DNA of 64,000 bases from Actinomadura_C alba. GTDB taxonomy: Bacteria > Actinomycetota > Actinomycetes > Streptosporangiales > Streptosporangiaceae. The stretch spans positions 248,001 to 312,000 of the forward strand of contig NZ_BAAAOK010000009.1 in the NCBI RefSeq assembly GCF_039530285.1, in the 5' to 3' direction. Every line of letters begins with the position of its first letter. Within the stretch, counting starts at the first letter, position 1. The position numbers and the translations under genes were made by a program. The notes beneath the pieces are model-generated. The model made no database searches and was not told where the DNA came from. It saw only the letters and a list, made by a program, of their open reading frames with translations. Positions 43,262 to 51,631 of the stretch are shown here, piece after piece.

Positions 43262-44140
43262 ATGGAATGGTTCTTCACCCCGTTTGGGGTGTCTTTTGTT
43301 GAACGGGCGCTTTGGGGTGGTCTGCTGGTCTCGGGCATCTGCGCGCTGGCGGGGACCTGGGTCGTGCTGCGCGGCATGGCCTTTCTCGGCGACGCCATGT
43401 CGCACGGGATGCTGCCCGGCGTCGCGGTGGCGTCCCTGCTGGGCGGGAACCTCTTCCTGGGCGCCCTGACGAGCGCGGCGGCGATGGCGGCGGGCGTGAC
43501 CGCGCTGTCGCGGTCGCCTCGACTGTCCCAGGACACCGGGATCGGCCTGCTGTTCGTCGGGATGCTGGCGCTGGGTGTGATCGTCGTCTCGCGTTCGCAG
43601 AGCTTCGCGGTCGACCTGACCGCTTTCCTGTTCGGCGACGTGTTGGCGGTGCGCCCGCGCGATCTGACGGTGCTGGCGGCGGCGCTGGCCGTCAGCGGCG
43701 TCGTCGCGGTCGTCGGGCACCGGGGCTTCGTCGCGCTCGCCTTCGACCCGCGCAAGGCGCAGACCCTCGGCCTGCGCCCGCGACTCGCCCACGCCCTGCT
43801 GCTCGGCCTGCTGACGCTCGCCATCACGGCCTCGTTTCATGTGGTGGGCACGCTTCTGGTCTTCGGGCTGCTGATCGCGCCGCCCGCCGCCGTCATCCTG
43901 TGGGCGCGCAGCGTACCGGCGGTCATGGCCGGAGCGGCCCTGATCGGCGCCCTCTCCACCGTCACGGGCCTGCTCATCTCCTGGCATCTCGGCACCGCCG
44001 CCGGGGCGACGATCGCCGCGACCGCGGTGGCGCTGTTCTTCCTTTCGGCACTGGCCGCCCGGCTGCGCGACCGCAGGTCGCGCAGCACGGCACCGACGTC
44101 CGGCCCTGCCCCCCGCATGGAACCGGAGCACGCATCATGA
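43262..44140 (+). CDS. aztB: Zinc ABC transporter permease (AztB-like, ABC-3 family)
   Basis: The 292-residue membrane protein shows the ABC-3 (ZnuB/MntB) pattern: GTWVVLRGMAFLGDAMSHGM near residues 30-50, where Asp and His are conserved, about eight helices, and LLVFGLLIAPPAAVILWARS in the C-terminal half. It begins 15 bp past the Zur box and overlaps the next gene's start by ATGA, so aztB, aztD, aztC and the second aztD form one operon. The tail (about 265-292) is hydrophilic and variable. Confidence 0.9.
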   Translation: MEWFFTPFGVSFVERALWGGLLVSGICALAGTWVVLRGMAFLGDAMSHGMLPGVAVASLLGGNLFLGALTSAAAMAAGVTALSRSPRLSQDTGIGLLFVGMLALGVIVVSRSQSFAVDLTAFLFGDVLAVRPRDLTVLAAALAVSGVVAVVGHRGFVALAFDPRKAQTLGLRPRLAHALLLGLLTLAITASFHVVGTLLVFGLLIAPPAAVILWARSVPAVMAGAALIGALSTVTGLLISWHLGTAAGATIAATAVALFFLSALAARLRDRRSRSTAPTSGPAPRMEPEHAS

Positions 44141-45339
44141 TCGGCAACCGCACGGGGCGTACAACGCTCGCCGTGATCGCCGCGGGGGTCGCCCTTTGCT
44201 CATGCGGTTCCTCCGGCACCGAAGGCACATCCGCACCAGAGCAGCGCCCGCACGGATACGTCGAGGGAGCCGAGGAGACAGCCGAGGCGCAATGGAGGCT
44301 GGTGCTCGCCGACGATTCGGGCACGGCACACCTGCTCGACCCCGCTACCGAAAAGGTCACCGAGGCGACCCGGACCGGCGGGATCACAGATGTGGAAAGT
44401 GACGGCCGGTTCGCCTACCTCGCCACCAGCAGCGGTGTCCGCGTCTTCGACAGCGGAGTCTGGACCGGCGACCACGGTGATCACGTGCACTACTACCGCG
44501 CCGCCACTCGGGTCATCGGCGAGTACCAGACAGGCACGGCTCCCGATGCCTCCACCACGGTCGCCGGCGACCCCGCGATCACCGCCCTGACCACCGGAGA
44601 CGAAGCGCACGTCGTTGACCGCAAGGCGTTGGAGAGCGGGAGAGTCAGCGTGACCATGCGGTCCCGGGGGCGGGCGGCGCTGGCCTATGCCGAACACGTC
44701 CTGGTCGCCGCCACTGACGGCGCTGACGGCACCGTCACGATCTACGGCAGGGACGGCCGGCCGGCCGGCCGGATCCAGGAGTCCTGCCCCGCCCCGCGAG
44801 GCCAGGCGATCACCCGGCGCGGCGCGGTCTTCGGGTGCGCCGATGGAGCGCTGGTGGTGACCGGGCGGGGAACCGAACTCTCCGGCAAGAAGATCGCCTA
44901 TCCAGGGCGGGTCACCGAGGACGAGCGGGCGATGGCGTTCCATCATCGTCCCGGAACCGCCGTTCTCGCCGCCAAGGCCGGCCGCGACGGAATCTGGATC
45001 CTGAATATCGCCGCGGGCGAGTGGACACGCGTCCACTCCGGCCCCGCGGCCGCGGTCAGCGGGACTGGCGAGGGCTCTCCCGTCCTGATGCTCGGCGAAG
45101 AGGGCCGCCTGCGCTCCTACGATCCCGAGACGGGCGAGGCGCTCGCGAGTACCGAACTGATCAAGAGAGTCCGGCAGGGGAAGCCCTCGCCCGTGATCCG
45201 GGCGAACACGGCACGCGCTTACGTCAACGATCCGGCCGCGAACGCGGTCTACGAGATCGACTACAAGGACGACCTGCGCCTGGCCCGGACCTTCAAGCTG
45301 CCCTTCAGCCCCGGCCACATGGTGGAGACGGGATGGTGA
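44137..45339 (+). CDS. aztD: AztD-like zinc metallochaperone lipoprotein, copy 1
   Basis: The start at 44137 overlaps the permease stop. The 400-residue product has a lipoprotein signal (AGVALCSCGSSG, lipid Cys near 24). The rest is a beta-propeller of short strands with repeated G-x-hydrophobic motifs (GTAHLLDPATEKV, GVRVFDSG). The motif DHGDHVHYY at residues 112-118 offers three His and two Asp for zinc, and CPAPRGQ/GCADGALVV supply the conserved Cys pair. AztD of Paracoccus passes Zn to the binding protein AztC outside the membrane. This copy is diverged from the one at 46363, with a different His motif, so they may differ in affinity or partner. Confidence 0.78.
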   Translation: MIGNRTGRTTLAVIAAGVALCSCGSSGTEGTSAPEQRPHGYVEGAEETAEAQWRLVLADDSGTAHLLDPATEKVTEATRTGGITDVESDGRFAYLATSSGVRVFDSGVWTGDHGDHVHYYRAATRVIGEYQTGTAPDASTTVAGDPAITALTTGDEAHVVDRKALESGRVSVTMRSRGRAALAYAEHVLVAATDGADGTVTIYGRDGRPAGRIQESCPAPRGQAITRRGAVFGCADGALVVTGRGTELSGKKIAYPGRVTEDERAMAFHHRPGTAVLAAKAGRDGIWILNIAAGEWTRVHSGPAAAVSGTGEGSPVLMLGEEGRLRSYDPETGEALASTELIKRVRQGKPSPVIRANTARAYVNDPAANAVYEIDYKDDLRLARTFKLPFSPGHMVETGW

Positions 45340-46283
45340 GCGGGATGACGTCCCGGCGTGGCCCGGGCGGGCTCGTCCAAATCCTGGCCGCACTGTCCCT
45401 CGCGCTCTGCGGCTGCCTGGCGGGGTGCGGGCCGGGCGGCGACGACCGTTCCGGCGTGGTGGTCACCACCAACATCCTCGGCGACATCACCCGCTCCATC
45501 GTGGGCGACGAGGCCGAGGTGACCGTCCTGATGAAGCCCAACGCCGATCCGCACTCGTTCGGGATCTCCGCTCGGGAGGCCGCCCGCGTGGAGCGGGCCG
45601 CGCTCCTGATCCACAACGGCCTCGGCCTGGAGGAAGGGGTGACGCGGAGCGTCGAGGCGGCGGAGGCCGCAGGCGTCCCGACGCTCGCCGTCGGCGAGGG
45701 CGTCAACCCGCTCCGCTATCGCGAGGGGAAGAACGCCCAAGCCCTCGATCCGCACTTTTGGACCGATCCTCGCCGGGTCCTGACGGCCGTCGACACCATC
45801 GCGGCGCACGTCGAGCGGAAGGTTCCCGGGGTCGACACGGCGAAGGTCCGCGCCAACGCGGCCGGCTACCGCAGGCAGGTCGAGGCGCTTGACCGGTCGA
45901 TGGCCGCCGCCTTCGCCCGGATTCCGGCCGAACGCCGCAATCTCGTCACCAACCACCACGTCTTCGGCTATCTCGCGGAGCGTTACGGCTTCACCGTGAT
46001 CGGCGCCGTCATCCCGAGCGGCACCACGCTCGCCTCCCCCAGCGGATCGGATCTGAGGTCTCTGGCCGAGGCCGTGCGCCGAGCCGGGGTTCCCACCGTC
46101 TTCGCCGACTCGTCCCAGCCCGACCGGCTCGCCCGGGTCATGGCCGGGGAGACCGGTCTCGACATCAGGGTCTCGCCGTTGTACTCCGAATCGCTCACCG
46201 ACCAGAACGGCGGAGCCCCCACCTACCTGCGGATGATGCGCTCCAACGCGGAGACCATCGCAGCCGGCCTGTCGCCGCAGTGA
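45333..46283 (+). CDS. aztC: Zinc-binding lipoprotein of the ABC transporter (AztC-like, cluster A-I)
   Basis: The start at 45333 has GGTGGAG upstream and overlaps the previous stop by 7 bp; ATG 45345 is an alternative. The 316-residue product has a lipobox (CLAGC, Cys near 33). The expected zinc ligands are in place: His74 (NADPHSFG), His141 (DPHFWTDP), His208 or 209 (TNHHVFGY) and Asp259 (FADSSQP). This is the three-His, one-Asp set known from AztC. The long His-rich loop of ZnuA is absent, also as in AztC, which depends on a chaperone instead. It delivers Zn(II) to the AztB-like permease. Confidence 0.9.
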   Translation: MVSGMTSRRGPGGLVQILAALSLALCGCLAGCGPGGDDRSGVVVTTNILGDITRSIVGDEAEVTVLMKPNADPHSFGISAREAARVERAALLIHNGLGLEEGVTRSVEAAEAAGVPTLAVGEGVNPLRYREGKNAQALDPHFWTDPRRVLTAVDTIAAHVERKVPGVDTAKVRANAAGYRRQVEALDRSMAAAFARIPAERRNLVTNHHVFGYLAERYGFTVIGAVIPSGTTLASPSGSDLRSLAEAVRRAGVPTVFADSSQPDRLARVMAGETGLDIRVSPLYSESLTDQNGGAPTYLRMMRSNAETIAAGLSPQ

Positions 46284-46362
46284 CACCGCGACGCCGGGCG
46301 AGGTCGCCTCCCCCCGCATCCCGCTCGACCGGCAACGACTCCCTGAGAACGGAAGAACAAGA

Positions 46363-47550
46363 ATGAAGGACAGGATGCGATTCCGATCGCGCATGGCCGC
46401 GGCCGCCGCGCTCCCCGTGATGGCACTCGGCGCGGGCGTGGCGGCATGTGGCGAGACCGGCTCCGAGACGTCCGGGCGCAAAGCCGCCCCGAAGGCCCCG
46501 GTCAAGGTCGGTGAGCCCCTCGTGCTGACCTATGACGGCGGCGTCTACGTCCTCGACCGCACGACGCTGAAACTTGTCCAAGACCTCCCCCTCCCCGGGT
46601 TCAACCGGGTCAACGCCGCCGGGGACGACCGGCATGTCCTGGTCTCAACGGCCGGCGGCTTCCGGGTCCTCGACGCCGCCGGCGCGACATTGCGCGAGGA
46701 GCAGTTCGCCGCCGTCAAACCCGGCCACGTCGTCCGGCACGCCGGCAAGACCGTGCTGTTCGCCGACGGAACCGGCAAGGTCACCGTCTTCGACCCGCGC
46801 GACCTGGGCACCACCACCCTGCCCGAGTCCTCGAGCCACACGGCCGAACATCCCCACCACGGTGTCGCCGTCGTGCTCAAGGACGGGCAGATGGTGCTCA
46901 CCCTCGGCACCGAGGACAAACGCACCGGCATCCAGGTGCTGGACGCTGCGCGCAAGGAGACGGCCCGCAACGAGGACTGCCCCGGCGTGCACGGCGAATC
47001 CACGGTCAAGGACGAGACCGTGGTCATCGGCTGCGAGAACGGCGCGCTCGTCTACAAGGGCGGCACGATCACCAAGGTCACGTCGCCTGACGCGTACGGG
47101 CGGATCGGCAATCAGGCCGGCCACGAGGAGTCTCCCATCGTCCTGGGCGACTACAAGACCGACCCCGACGCCGAACTCGAACGGCCCAAGAAGGTCTCCC
47201 TGATCGACACCCGGTCCGGCACGATACGGCTCATCGACGTCAAGGCGAGCTACTCCTTCCGGTCCCTCGGGCGTGGCCCCAACGGCGAGGCACTGATCCT
47301 GGGAACCGACGGCGCGCTGCGCACCATCGACCCTGAGACCGGGAGGATCACTGCCACCGTCAAGGTCGTCGATCCGTGGGAGGAACCCCTGGAGTGGCAG
47401 GACACCCGCCCGTCGCTCCACGTCCGGGACCGTACCGCCTATGTCACCGACCCCGCCGACAAGAAGGTGCACGCCGTCGACATCGAGTCGGGCAAGGTAC
47501 AGGTCACCGGGCAACTTCCCCAGGCGCCCAACGAACTCACCGCCCCCTGA
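46363..47550 (+). CDS. aztD: AztD-like zinc metallochaperone lipoprotein, copy 2
   Basis: The 395-residue protein begins at ATG 46363 (CGGAAGA upstream), 79 bp after aztC. It has a lipobox (GVAACGETG, Cys near 29) followed by a seven-bladed-propeller-like repeat pattern (VYVLDRTTLKLVQDLPLPGF, GGFRVLDAAG, GKVTVFDPRD). The His motif HTAEHPHHG (His159, 163, 165, 166) and the Cys pair in NEDCPGVHGE and VVIGCENGALV match AztD better than copy 1 does. A hairpin at 47555 ends the operon. Two AztD genes around one aztC is unusual. Confidence 0.85.
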   Translation: MKDRMRFRSRMAAAAALPVMALGAGVAACGETGSETSGRKAAPKAPVKVGEPLVLTYDGGVYVLDRTTLKLVQDLPLPGFNRVNAAGDDRHVLVSTAGGFRVLDAAGATLREEQFAAVKPGHVVRHAGKTVLFADGTGKVTVFDPRDLGTTTLPESSSHTAEHPHHGVAVVLKDGQMVLTLGTEDKRTGIQVLDAARKETARNEDCPGVHGESTVKDETVVIGCENGALVYKGGTITKVTSPDAYGRIGNQAGHEESPIVLGDYKTDPDAELERPKKVSLIDTRSGTIRLIDVKASYSFRSLGRGPNGEALILGTDGALRTIDPETGRITATVKVVDPWEEPLEWQDTRPSLHVRDRTAYVTDPADKKVHAVDIESGKVQVTGQLPQAPNELTAP

Positions 47551-47554
47551 GCGA

Positions 47555-47589
47555 GCGACGGCCGCCGGCCCCGAACCGGCGGCCGTCGC
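47555..47589. terminator. Terminator closing the zinc operon
   Basis: A perfect 14-bp stem (GCGACGGCCGCCGG at 47555-47568, complement at 47576-47589) with a 7-nt loop starts 5 bp after the second aztD stop. It can also serve the convergent XRE-cupin gene. Confidence 0.85.
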
Positions 47590-47697
47590 ACACAGCGCGG
47601 GGATTGATGGTGGGCGGCCCACCACCGGCGAAAGTACGGGCCTGTACGGACGGCTCGGCGGCCACACGAGGGGCGCACAGCCGCTCCTGGCCCGGAA

Positions 47698-48309
47698 TCA
47701 TAACTGGTCGGTTCGCCCAGGTGGGTGCTTTGTCTTGGGGCGCGCGCGGAGGTGTGCGCGTTCGCCCTGCCTGCCGAACAGGCTGAGGAACTCGACCGGT
47801 TCGGCACCGGTGGCGTCGAACCAGTGCGGTACGCGGGTGTCGAACTCGGCCGCCTCACCTGGTGAGAGCACCAGATCCTGTTCACCGAGGACGAGCCGCA
47901 GCCGTCCGTTGAGGACATAGAGCCATTCGTAGCCCTCGTGGGTCTGTGGATCGGGTTCTCCTCGGCGGCTGCCGGCCGGGATCACGAGCTTGTACGCCTG
48001 GATGCCGCCGGCTCGGCGGGTCAGGGGCAGCATGGTCATGCCGTAGCGGGTGACCGGGCGCAGGTGGATGCGCGGGTCTCCGGTGGGCGGGGCACCGACG
48101 AGTTCGTCGAGCGAGACGCCGTGGGCTCTGGCCAGGGGAAGCAGTAGTTCGAGGGTCGGCCTGCGGGCACCGGACTCCAGCCGGGACAGGGTGCTCACCG
48201 AGACGCCGGTCTCTGCCGACAGGTCGGCCAGCGTGGTCTCGCGCTGCCGGCGCAGCGCGCGTAGCCGGGGTCCGACCGCGGCGAGCGCTTGGTCGAGGTC
48301 GTCGTCCAT
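47698..48309 (-). CDS. XRE-family regulator with C-terminal cupin domain
   Basis: The 203-residue protein (ATG 48309; an upstream ATG at 48333 would overlap the putative operator) has a helix-turn-helix at about 15-70 (TLADLSAETGVSVSTLSRLE). A cupin barrel fills about 105-190 (THEGYEWLYVLNGRLRLVLG, LSPGEAAEFDTRVPHWF). This is the layout of PuuR-like sensors that bind a small ligand, often an amine or amino acid, in the cupin pocket. It converges on the zinc operon and precedes the His-rich peptide gene on the same strand. Its own upstream region has paired repeats, suggesting autoregulation. Confidence 0.88.
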   Translation of the reverse strand: MDDDLDQALAAVGPRLRALRRQRETTLADLSAETGVSVSTLSRLESGARRPTLELLLPLARAHGVSLDELVGAPPTGDPRIHLRPVTRYGMTMLPLTRRAGGIQAYKLVIPAGSRRGEPDPQTHEGYEWLYVLNGRLRLVLGEQDLVLSPGEAAEFDTRVPHWFDATGAEPVEFLSLFGRQGERAHLRARPKTKHPPGRTDQL

Positions 48310-48315
48310 GCCGCC

Positions 48316-48345
48316 AGCTTGCCATACCGGCAATAGAGCTTGCCA
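48316..48345. promoter_or_regulatory. Putative operator: direct repeat plus inverted repeat before the XRE-cupin gene
   Basis: AGCTTGCCA occurs twice, at 48316-48324 and 48337-48345, 21 bp apart (two helical turns). The first copy is also half of the inverted repeat TTGCC-N5-GGCAA (48319-48333). The block ends 7 bp from the start codon at 48309, a good place for an autoregulatory site of the XRE protein. Confidence 0.55.
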
Positions 48346-48576
48346 CGACGGCAGCAGCGCCTTCTTCCGGTCACGGGGGCGCGCTCGTCCTCGTGACGGG
48401 CACCGTACGGCCCGGCCGACCGCCGGAGCGACCGGGCGGGGCCGTCACGGCACGGGGTACGGCGATTCGCGGAGCCCTCGCGGGCGGCGGTCACCGGCAC
48501 CGTCAGCGGTCATCGGCCTGATCACGAAGTGTCCGTGATCGGCGACGCGAGCCGCGGGAGGCGAGGCGCCAGAGGA

Positions 48577-48849
48577 TCAGCGCCAGCCGCCGTGGTGGTG
48601 ACCATGGAAGCCGCCGTGGTGGTGCCCGTGGTGCCCGTGGTGCCCTTGGTGCCAGTTATGGTGCCGAGGCCAGTGGTTGTGGTGGCAGTTGCCCCAACGC
48701 CAGTTACAGCCCTGCACGACGGCGGGCTGTTCCGCGGCGGCCGCCACCGTCTGCGCGCTCGCCGGAGTCATCGCACCGGATGTGAAGACGGCGATCCCCG
48801 CACATGCCATGGTGGAGAGGGCCATACTGATCGACTTGGGAATGGTCAT
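48577..48849 (-). CDS. Small secreted His-rich peptide
   Basis: The 90-residue product has a clear signal peptide (MALSTMACAGIAVFTSGAMT, cleavage after ASA near 32) and AGGAGG 9 nt before the ATG. The mature 58 residues end in a domain of about 37 residues with 17 His (CHHNHWPRHHNWHQGHHGHH and more), introduced by GCNWRWGNC, a likely disulfide or metal-binding Cys pair. Such peptides bind Zn, Ni or Cu strongly. It lies 1 kb from the zinc operon, so extracellular zinc storage or scavenging is plausible. No Zur box is visible in front of it. Confidence 0.75.
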   Translation of the reverse strand: MTIPKSISMALSTMACAGIAVFTSGAMTPASAQTVAAAAEQPAVVQGCNWRWGNCHHNHWPRHHNWHQGHHGHHGHHHGGFHGHHHGGWR

Positions 48850-49157
48850 GGAAGGTCCCTCCTGAATGCAGTAAAGGTAAAGTCGCGGTTATCTGGCGGA
48901 AGATTCTTGAACCTCCAACCACAACACGTATTCACATCTCACATGCCGTGATTTGGGAAATCAACCCGGTTGAATTGTCAATCGCAGGTGTTGGCACGAA
49001 TTTGGCCTTATCACGCCGTGCGGTTGGCTCAGCTTGCCCCGACAGGGCGAGGTCAAGCGCAGGCATGTTCTCGGGCATCGGGTAATGCAATGACATGAGC
49101 GCTCACACCCGAACGCGCGCCCCGATCCCTGAGCCGGCCCCGGCGGCGGATACCCGG
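48850..49157. other. Intergenic region between the His-rich peptide and the membrane kinase
   Basis: Besides the peptide's ribosome site I see a moderately AT-rich stretch at about 48880-48990 that should hold its promoter. No gene, hairpin or known operator is evident. Confidence 0.35.
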
Positions 49158-50633
49158 TCAGGTCTTCCACAAAGGGGTCCCATCGCCGGCGAAGCCGCGT
49201 ACTTCAGCGCGGACGCCATGCGCGGGCGGATGCGCGGGCGTGTCCATCAGCGGCAGCCGCAGTACGAAGCGCGCACCGCGCGGCGAGTCCTCGATCAGCA
49301 GGGTTCCGTGGTGGTTCTGGGCGATGTCGCGGGAGATGGCCAGGCCGAGCCCGCTCCCCTTGGGATCGCGACGGCGCCCGCCGTCCAAGCGGGTGAAGCG
49401 TTCGAAGACGCGTTCCCGGTCCTGTGGCGCGATGCCGTCACCGTCGTCGGTGACTGTCACGACGGCCTGATCGCCGGCACGCTCGGCGGTGACCTCGACA
49501 CTGGTCTCGGCGTGCCGCCGGGCGTTGGCCAGGAGGTTGTCCAGGATCCGGATCAGCTGAATCCGGTTGCCTCGGACGTTCACATCGCGGCCGGCGCGCA
49601 CGTCCACCGGCACGCCGTCCGCCCTGGCCGCGGCCTCCGCCACTTCCGCGGTCACCAGCGCGCCGAGGTCGAGCGGCCCCTGCGCCGCCGGGACGCCGGC
49701 ACGCAGACGAGCCAGCACCAGCAGGTCGTCGACGATCGTCTCCAGCCGGTCGGTGACCGCCAGGGCCTCGTGGATGGTCTCGTGGGGATCGACGTCTCGC
49801 GGATAGAGCACCGCCTCCTCCAGCCGGGCACGCAGACCGGTGAGCGGGGTCCGGAGCTCGTGCGAGGTGGTGGAGGCGAATCGGCGTTGCCGCTCCGCCG
49901 ACTCCTCCAACCGGGCCAGCGTCTCGTTGGCGGTGGCGGCCAGCAGCGCGTACTCAGTGCAACCGGGCGGCTTGGGCACCCGCAGGCTGAGGTCGCTCAC
50001 CGAGATCGCGGCCATGGTCTCGCGGATCGCCGTCACAGGGCGCAGGGAACGGCCGCTCACCCACCAGTTCCCCCACGCCGTGAGAGCGGCGCCGAGCAGG
50101 ACTCCCGCGCCGGTCAGCAACTGCAGGCGGTGTGTCGCCAGGAGGGCCGGCTCGGCCGTTCCCGCGTAGACGAAATGGGGCTCACCCCGCCAGAGCTCGC
50201 GGGTCTCCAGCGGAGGAGTCCGGACGGCGGCGAGTATGACGCACCCGCCCTGCGGGGAGCACACGGTGTCGTCGTCGATCCGATCATCGATCGGGGGGCG
50301 CACGCCGCTCAGGGCCGGTCTGCCCGTCGCGGCCGCGCTGGCCGCCACCACCCGGCCATGCGAGTCGACGAGCTGGAGGAGGTCGATGCGCGTCTTCGGA
50401 TCCGGCCGCGGCGTGACGCCGGGCCGGAAGGACCCGAGCCAGTTGGTGGCGACTCGCTGCGCCTCTTGGACGACGCGGGCATGGGCCCTGTCCGAGATCA
50501 GAAAGTCGATGCTGGTGCCGATCGCGGAAAGGAAGATCAAGGACAGCGTCCCGACGGCCAGCGTGGTGCGCGCCCGAAGCGAGTGGGGCAGAAGTAAACC
50601 CCGCCTGCATCCCAAGATGCCCCCCTCTTGCAA
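49158..50633 (-). CDS. Membrane histidine kinase with extracytoplasmic sensor
   Basis: The 491-residue protein has helix 1 at about 23-45 (TTLAVGTLSLIFLSAIGTSI), an extracellular segment of about 120 residues with a Cys pair (DTVCSPQGGC), helix 2 at about 168-190 and a HAMP domain to about 245 (SLRPVTAIRETMAAISVSDL). The kinase core follows: FASTTSHELRTPLTG, ILDNLLANARRHAE, VTDDGDGI and GSGLGLAISRDIAQNHHG. No response regulator gene adjoins it, which is unusual for this class. The 25-residue tail after the core is not conserved. Confidence 0.9.
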   Translation of the reverse strand: MQEGGILGCRRGLLLPHSLRARTTLAVGTLSLIFLSAIGTSIDFLISDRAHARVVQEAQRVATNWLGSFRPGVTPRPDPKTRIDLLQLVDSHGRVVAASAAATGRPALSGVRPPIDDRIDDDTVCSPQGGCVILAAVRTPPLETRELWRGEPHFVYAGTAEPALLATHRLQLLTGAGVLLGAALTAWGNWWVSGRSLRPVTAIRETMAAISVSDLSLRVPKPPGCTEYALLAATANETLARLEESAERQRRFASTTSHELRTPLTGLRARLEEAVLYPRDVDPHETIHEALAVTDRLETIVDDLLVLARLRAGVPAAQGPLDLGALVTAEVAEAAARADGVPVDVRAGRDVNVRGNRIQLIRILDNLLANARRHAETSVEVTAERAGDQAVVTVTDDGDGIAPQDRERVFERFTRLDGGRRRDPKGSGLGLAISRDIAQNHHGTLLIEDSPRGARFVLRLPLMDTPAHPPAHGVRAEVRGFAGDGTPLWKT

Positions 50634-50790
50634 AAGAGCAGGTCAAGCCCCTTATTCGAAGGTATCCGTGGACCATAGACCGCGCAACCAGGGGGTGCCG
50701 GGCCGCGTCGACGGAAACGTGGCGTCCCGGATGGAGAATCGCCTGTGACGGAGGACGGTTCCCGCCGGTCAGAACCTGGTGAGACCCTGG

Positions 50791-51438
50791 TCAGACCTCG
50801 TCGCCCGCCGTGAGGGGATCCAGACGGCGGATCAAGCGGAGGGTGACCGCGGTGACGGTGTCCGCTTCGATCTTGTTCTCGCAGGCGGCGATCTCGCGAC
50901 CGGCCTCACCGATGACGGTGGTCAGCATCGCGACCGTGGCGCGGCCCACCGGGCCGCTGCCGGCACCGAGAAGCACCGCGTTCTGCCGCACCCACTCGCG
51001 GTTGCGGGTACGGCGCATCAGCTCGAACCCGGGCGGACCGTCACAGTCCATGAACAACCGGACCAGGTCCCGGCGCTCCCAGGACCCCTCAAGGAAGGCC
51101 CGCGCCCCGGCGATGAACAGCTCCAGCGGATTCGACTCGCCCGACTCGCGCATGGCGCTGACGGCGGCCGAGGCGTCCTCCTCATGCGCGTTCTGGTGGC
51201 CCTCGTAGAGCGCCAGGAACAGCTCGGCCTTGCCGCCGAAATGGTGGTACAGGCTGCCCACGCTCGAACCGGAGCGTTCCACCACATCGGCGACGCTCGC
51301 CTCGGCGAAGCCCCGCTCGGCGAACACCTCACGGGCGGCGCCCAGTATCCCCCGGCGCGTCTCCGCCGTACGGCTCCATTGCCAGGCGCTCACGCTCGGG
51401 CGGCTGCTCGACTTGCGTGCCATCCGGTTTCTCGCCAC
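50791..51438 (-). CDS. TetR-family transcriptional regulator
   Basis: The 215-residue protein has the TetR DNA-binding domain at about 25-75 (RRGILGAAREVFAERGFAEA, VADVVERSGSSVGSLYHHFGG) and an all-helical ligand domain. The 20 residues before it are basic and variable; ATG 51423 is another start. Its likely target is the DUF6351 gene next to it, which has a perfect 14-bp palindrome in its promoter. An 8-bp tandem repeat array lies 78-139 bp upstream of this gene. Confidence 0.92.
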   Translation of the reverse strand: MARNRMARKSSSRPSVSAWQWSRTAETRRGILGAAREVFAERGFAEASVADVVERSGSSVGSLYHHFGGKAELFLALYEGHQNAHEEDASAAVSAMRESGESNPLELFIAGARAFLEGSWERRDLVRLFMDCDGPPGFELMRRTRNREWVRQNAVLLGAGSGPVGRATVAMLTTVIGEAGREIAACENKIEADTVTAVTLRLIRRLDPLTAGDEV

Positions 51439-51515
51439 CTTGCCGTCGGCCTCGTCGCTCCCAGATTACGGAACCGCATTTCACGGTCCGCAGTCGCAGG
51501 TCGGCGCAGCGGTGG

Positions 51516-51577
51516 GGCGGCCAGGCGGCCAGGCGGCCAGGCGGCCAGGCGGCCAGGCGGCCAGGCGGCCAGGCGGC
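51516..51577. repeat. 8-bp tandem repeat GGCGGCCA, seven perfect copies
   Basis: Seven uninterrupted copies fill 51516-51571 and GGCGGC follows to 51577. The array is non-coding, between the TetR gene's 5' end and the DUF6351 terminator. Perfect short repeats change length by slippage, so the promoter spacing of the TetR gene could vary between cells. Confidence 0.9.
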
Positions 51578-51586
51578 GAGAGTAAA

Positions 51587-51615
51587 GCAGCCCCCGGCGA
51601 CGGCCGGGGGGCTGC
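51587..51615. terminator. Terminator of the DUF6351 gene
   Basis: GCAGCCCCCGGC (51587-51598) pairs with 51603-51615 with one bulge over a 4-nt loop, 17 bp past the stop codon at 51632 on the minus strand. Confidence 0.8.
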
Positions 51616-51631
51616 TCGCGGCACAGCGTGA

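Noticed and set aside
44835..45332. Upstream extension of the AztC gene
   Set aside because: It overlaps the AztD gene in another frame; the lipoprotein signal begins after 45333.
51516..51577. 8-bp repeats as a CRISPR or iteron origin
   Set aside because: There are no spacers between copies and no replication protein or AT-rich block nearby.
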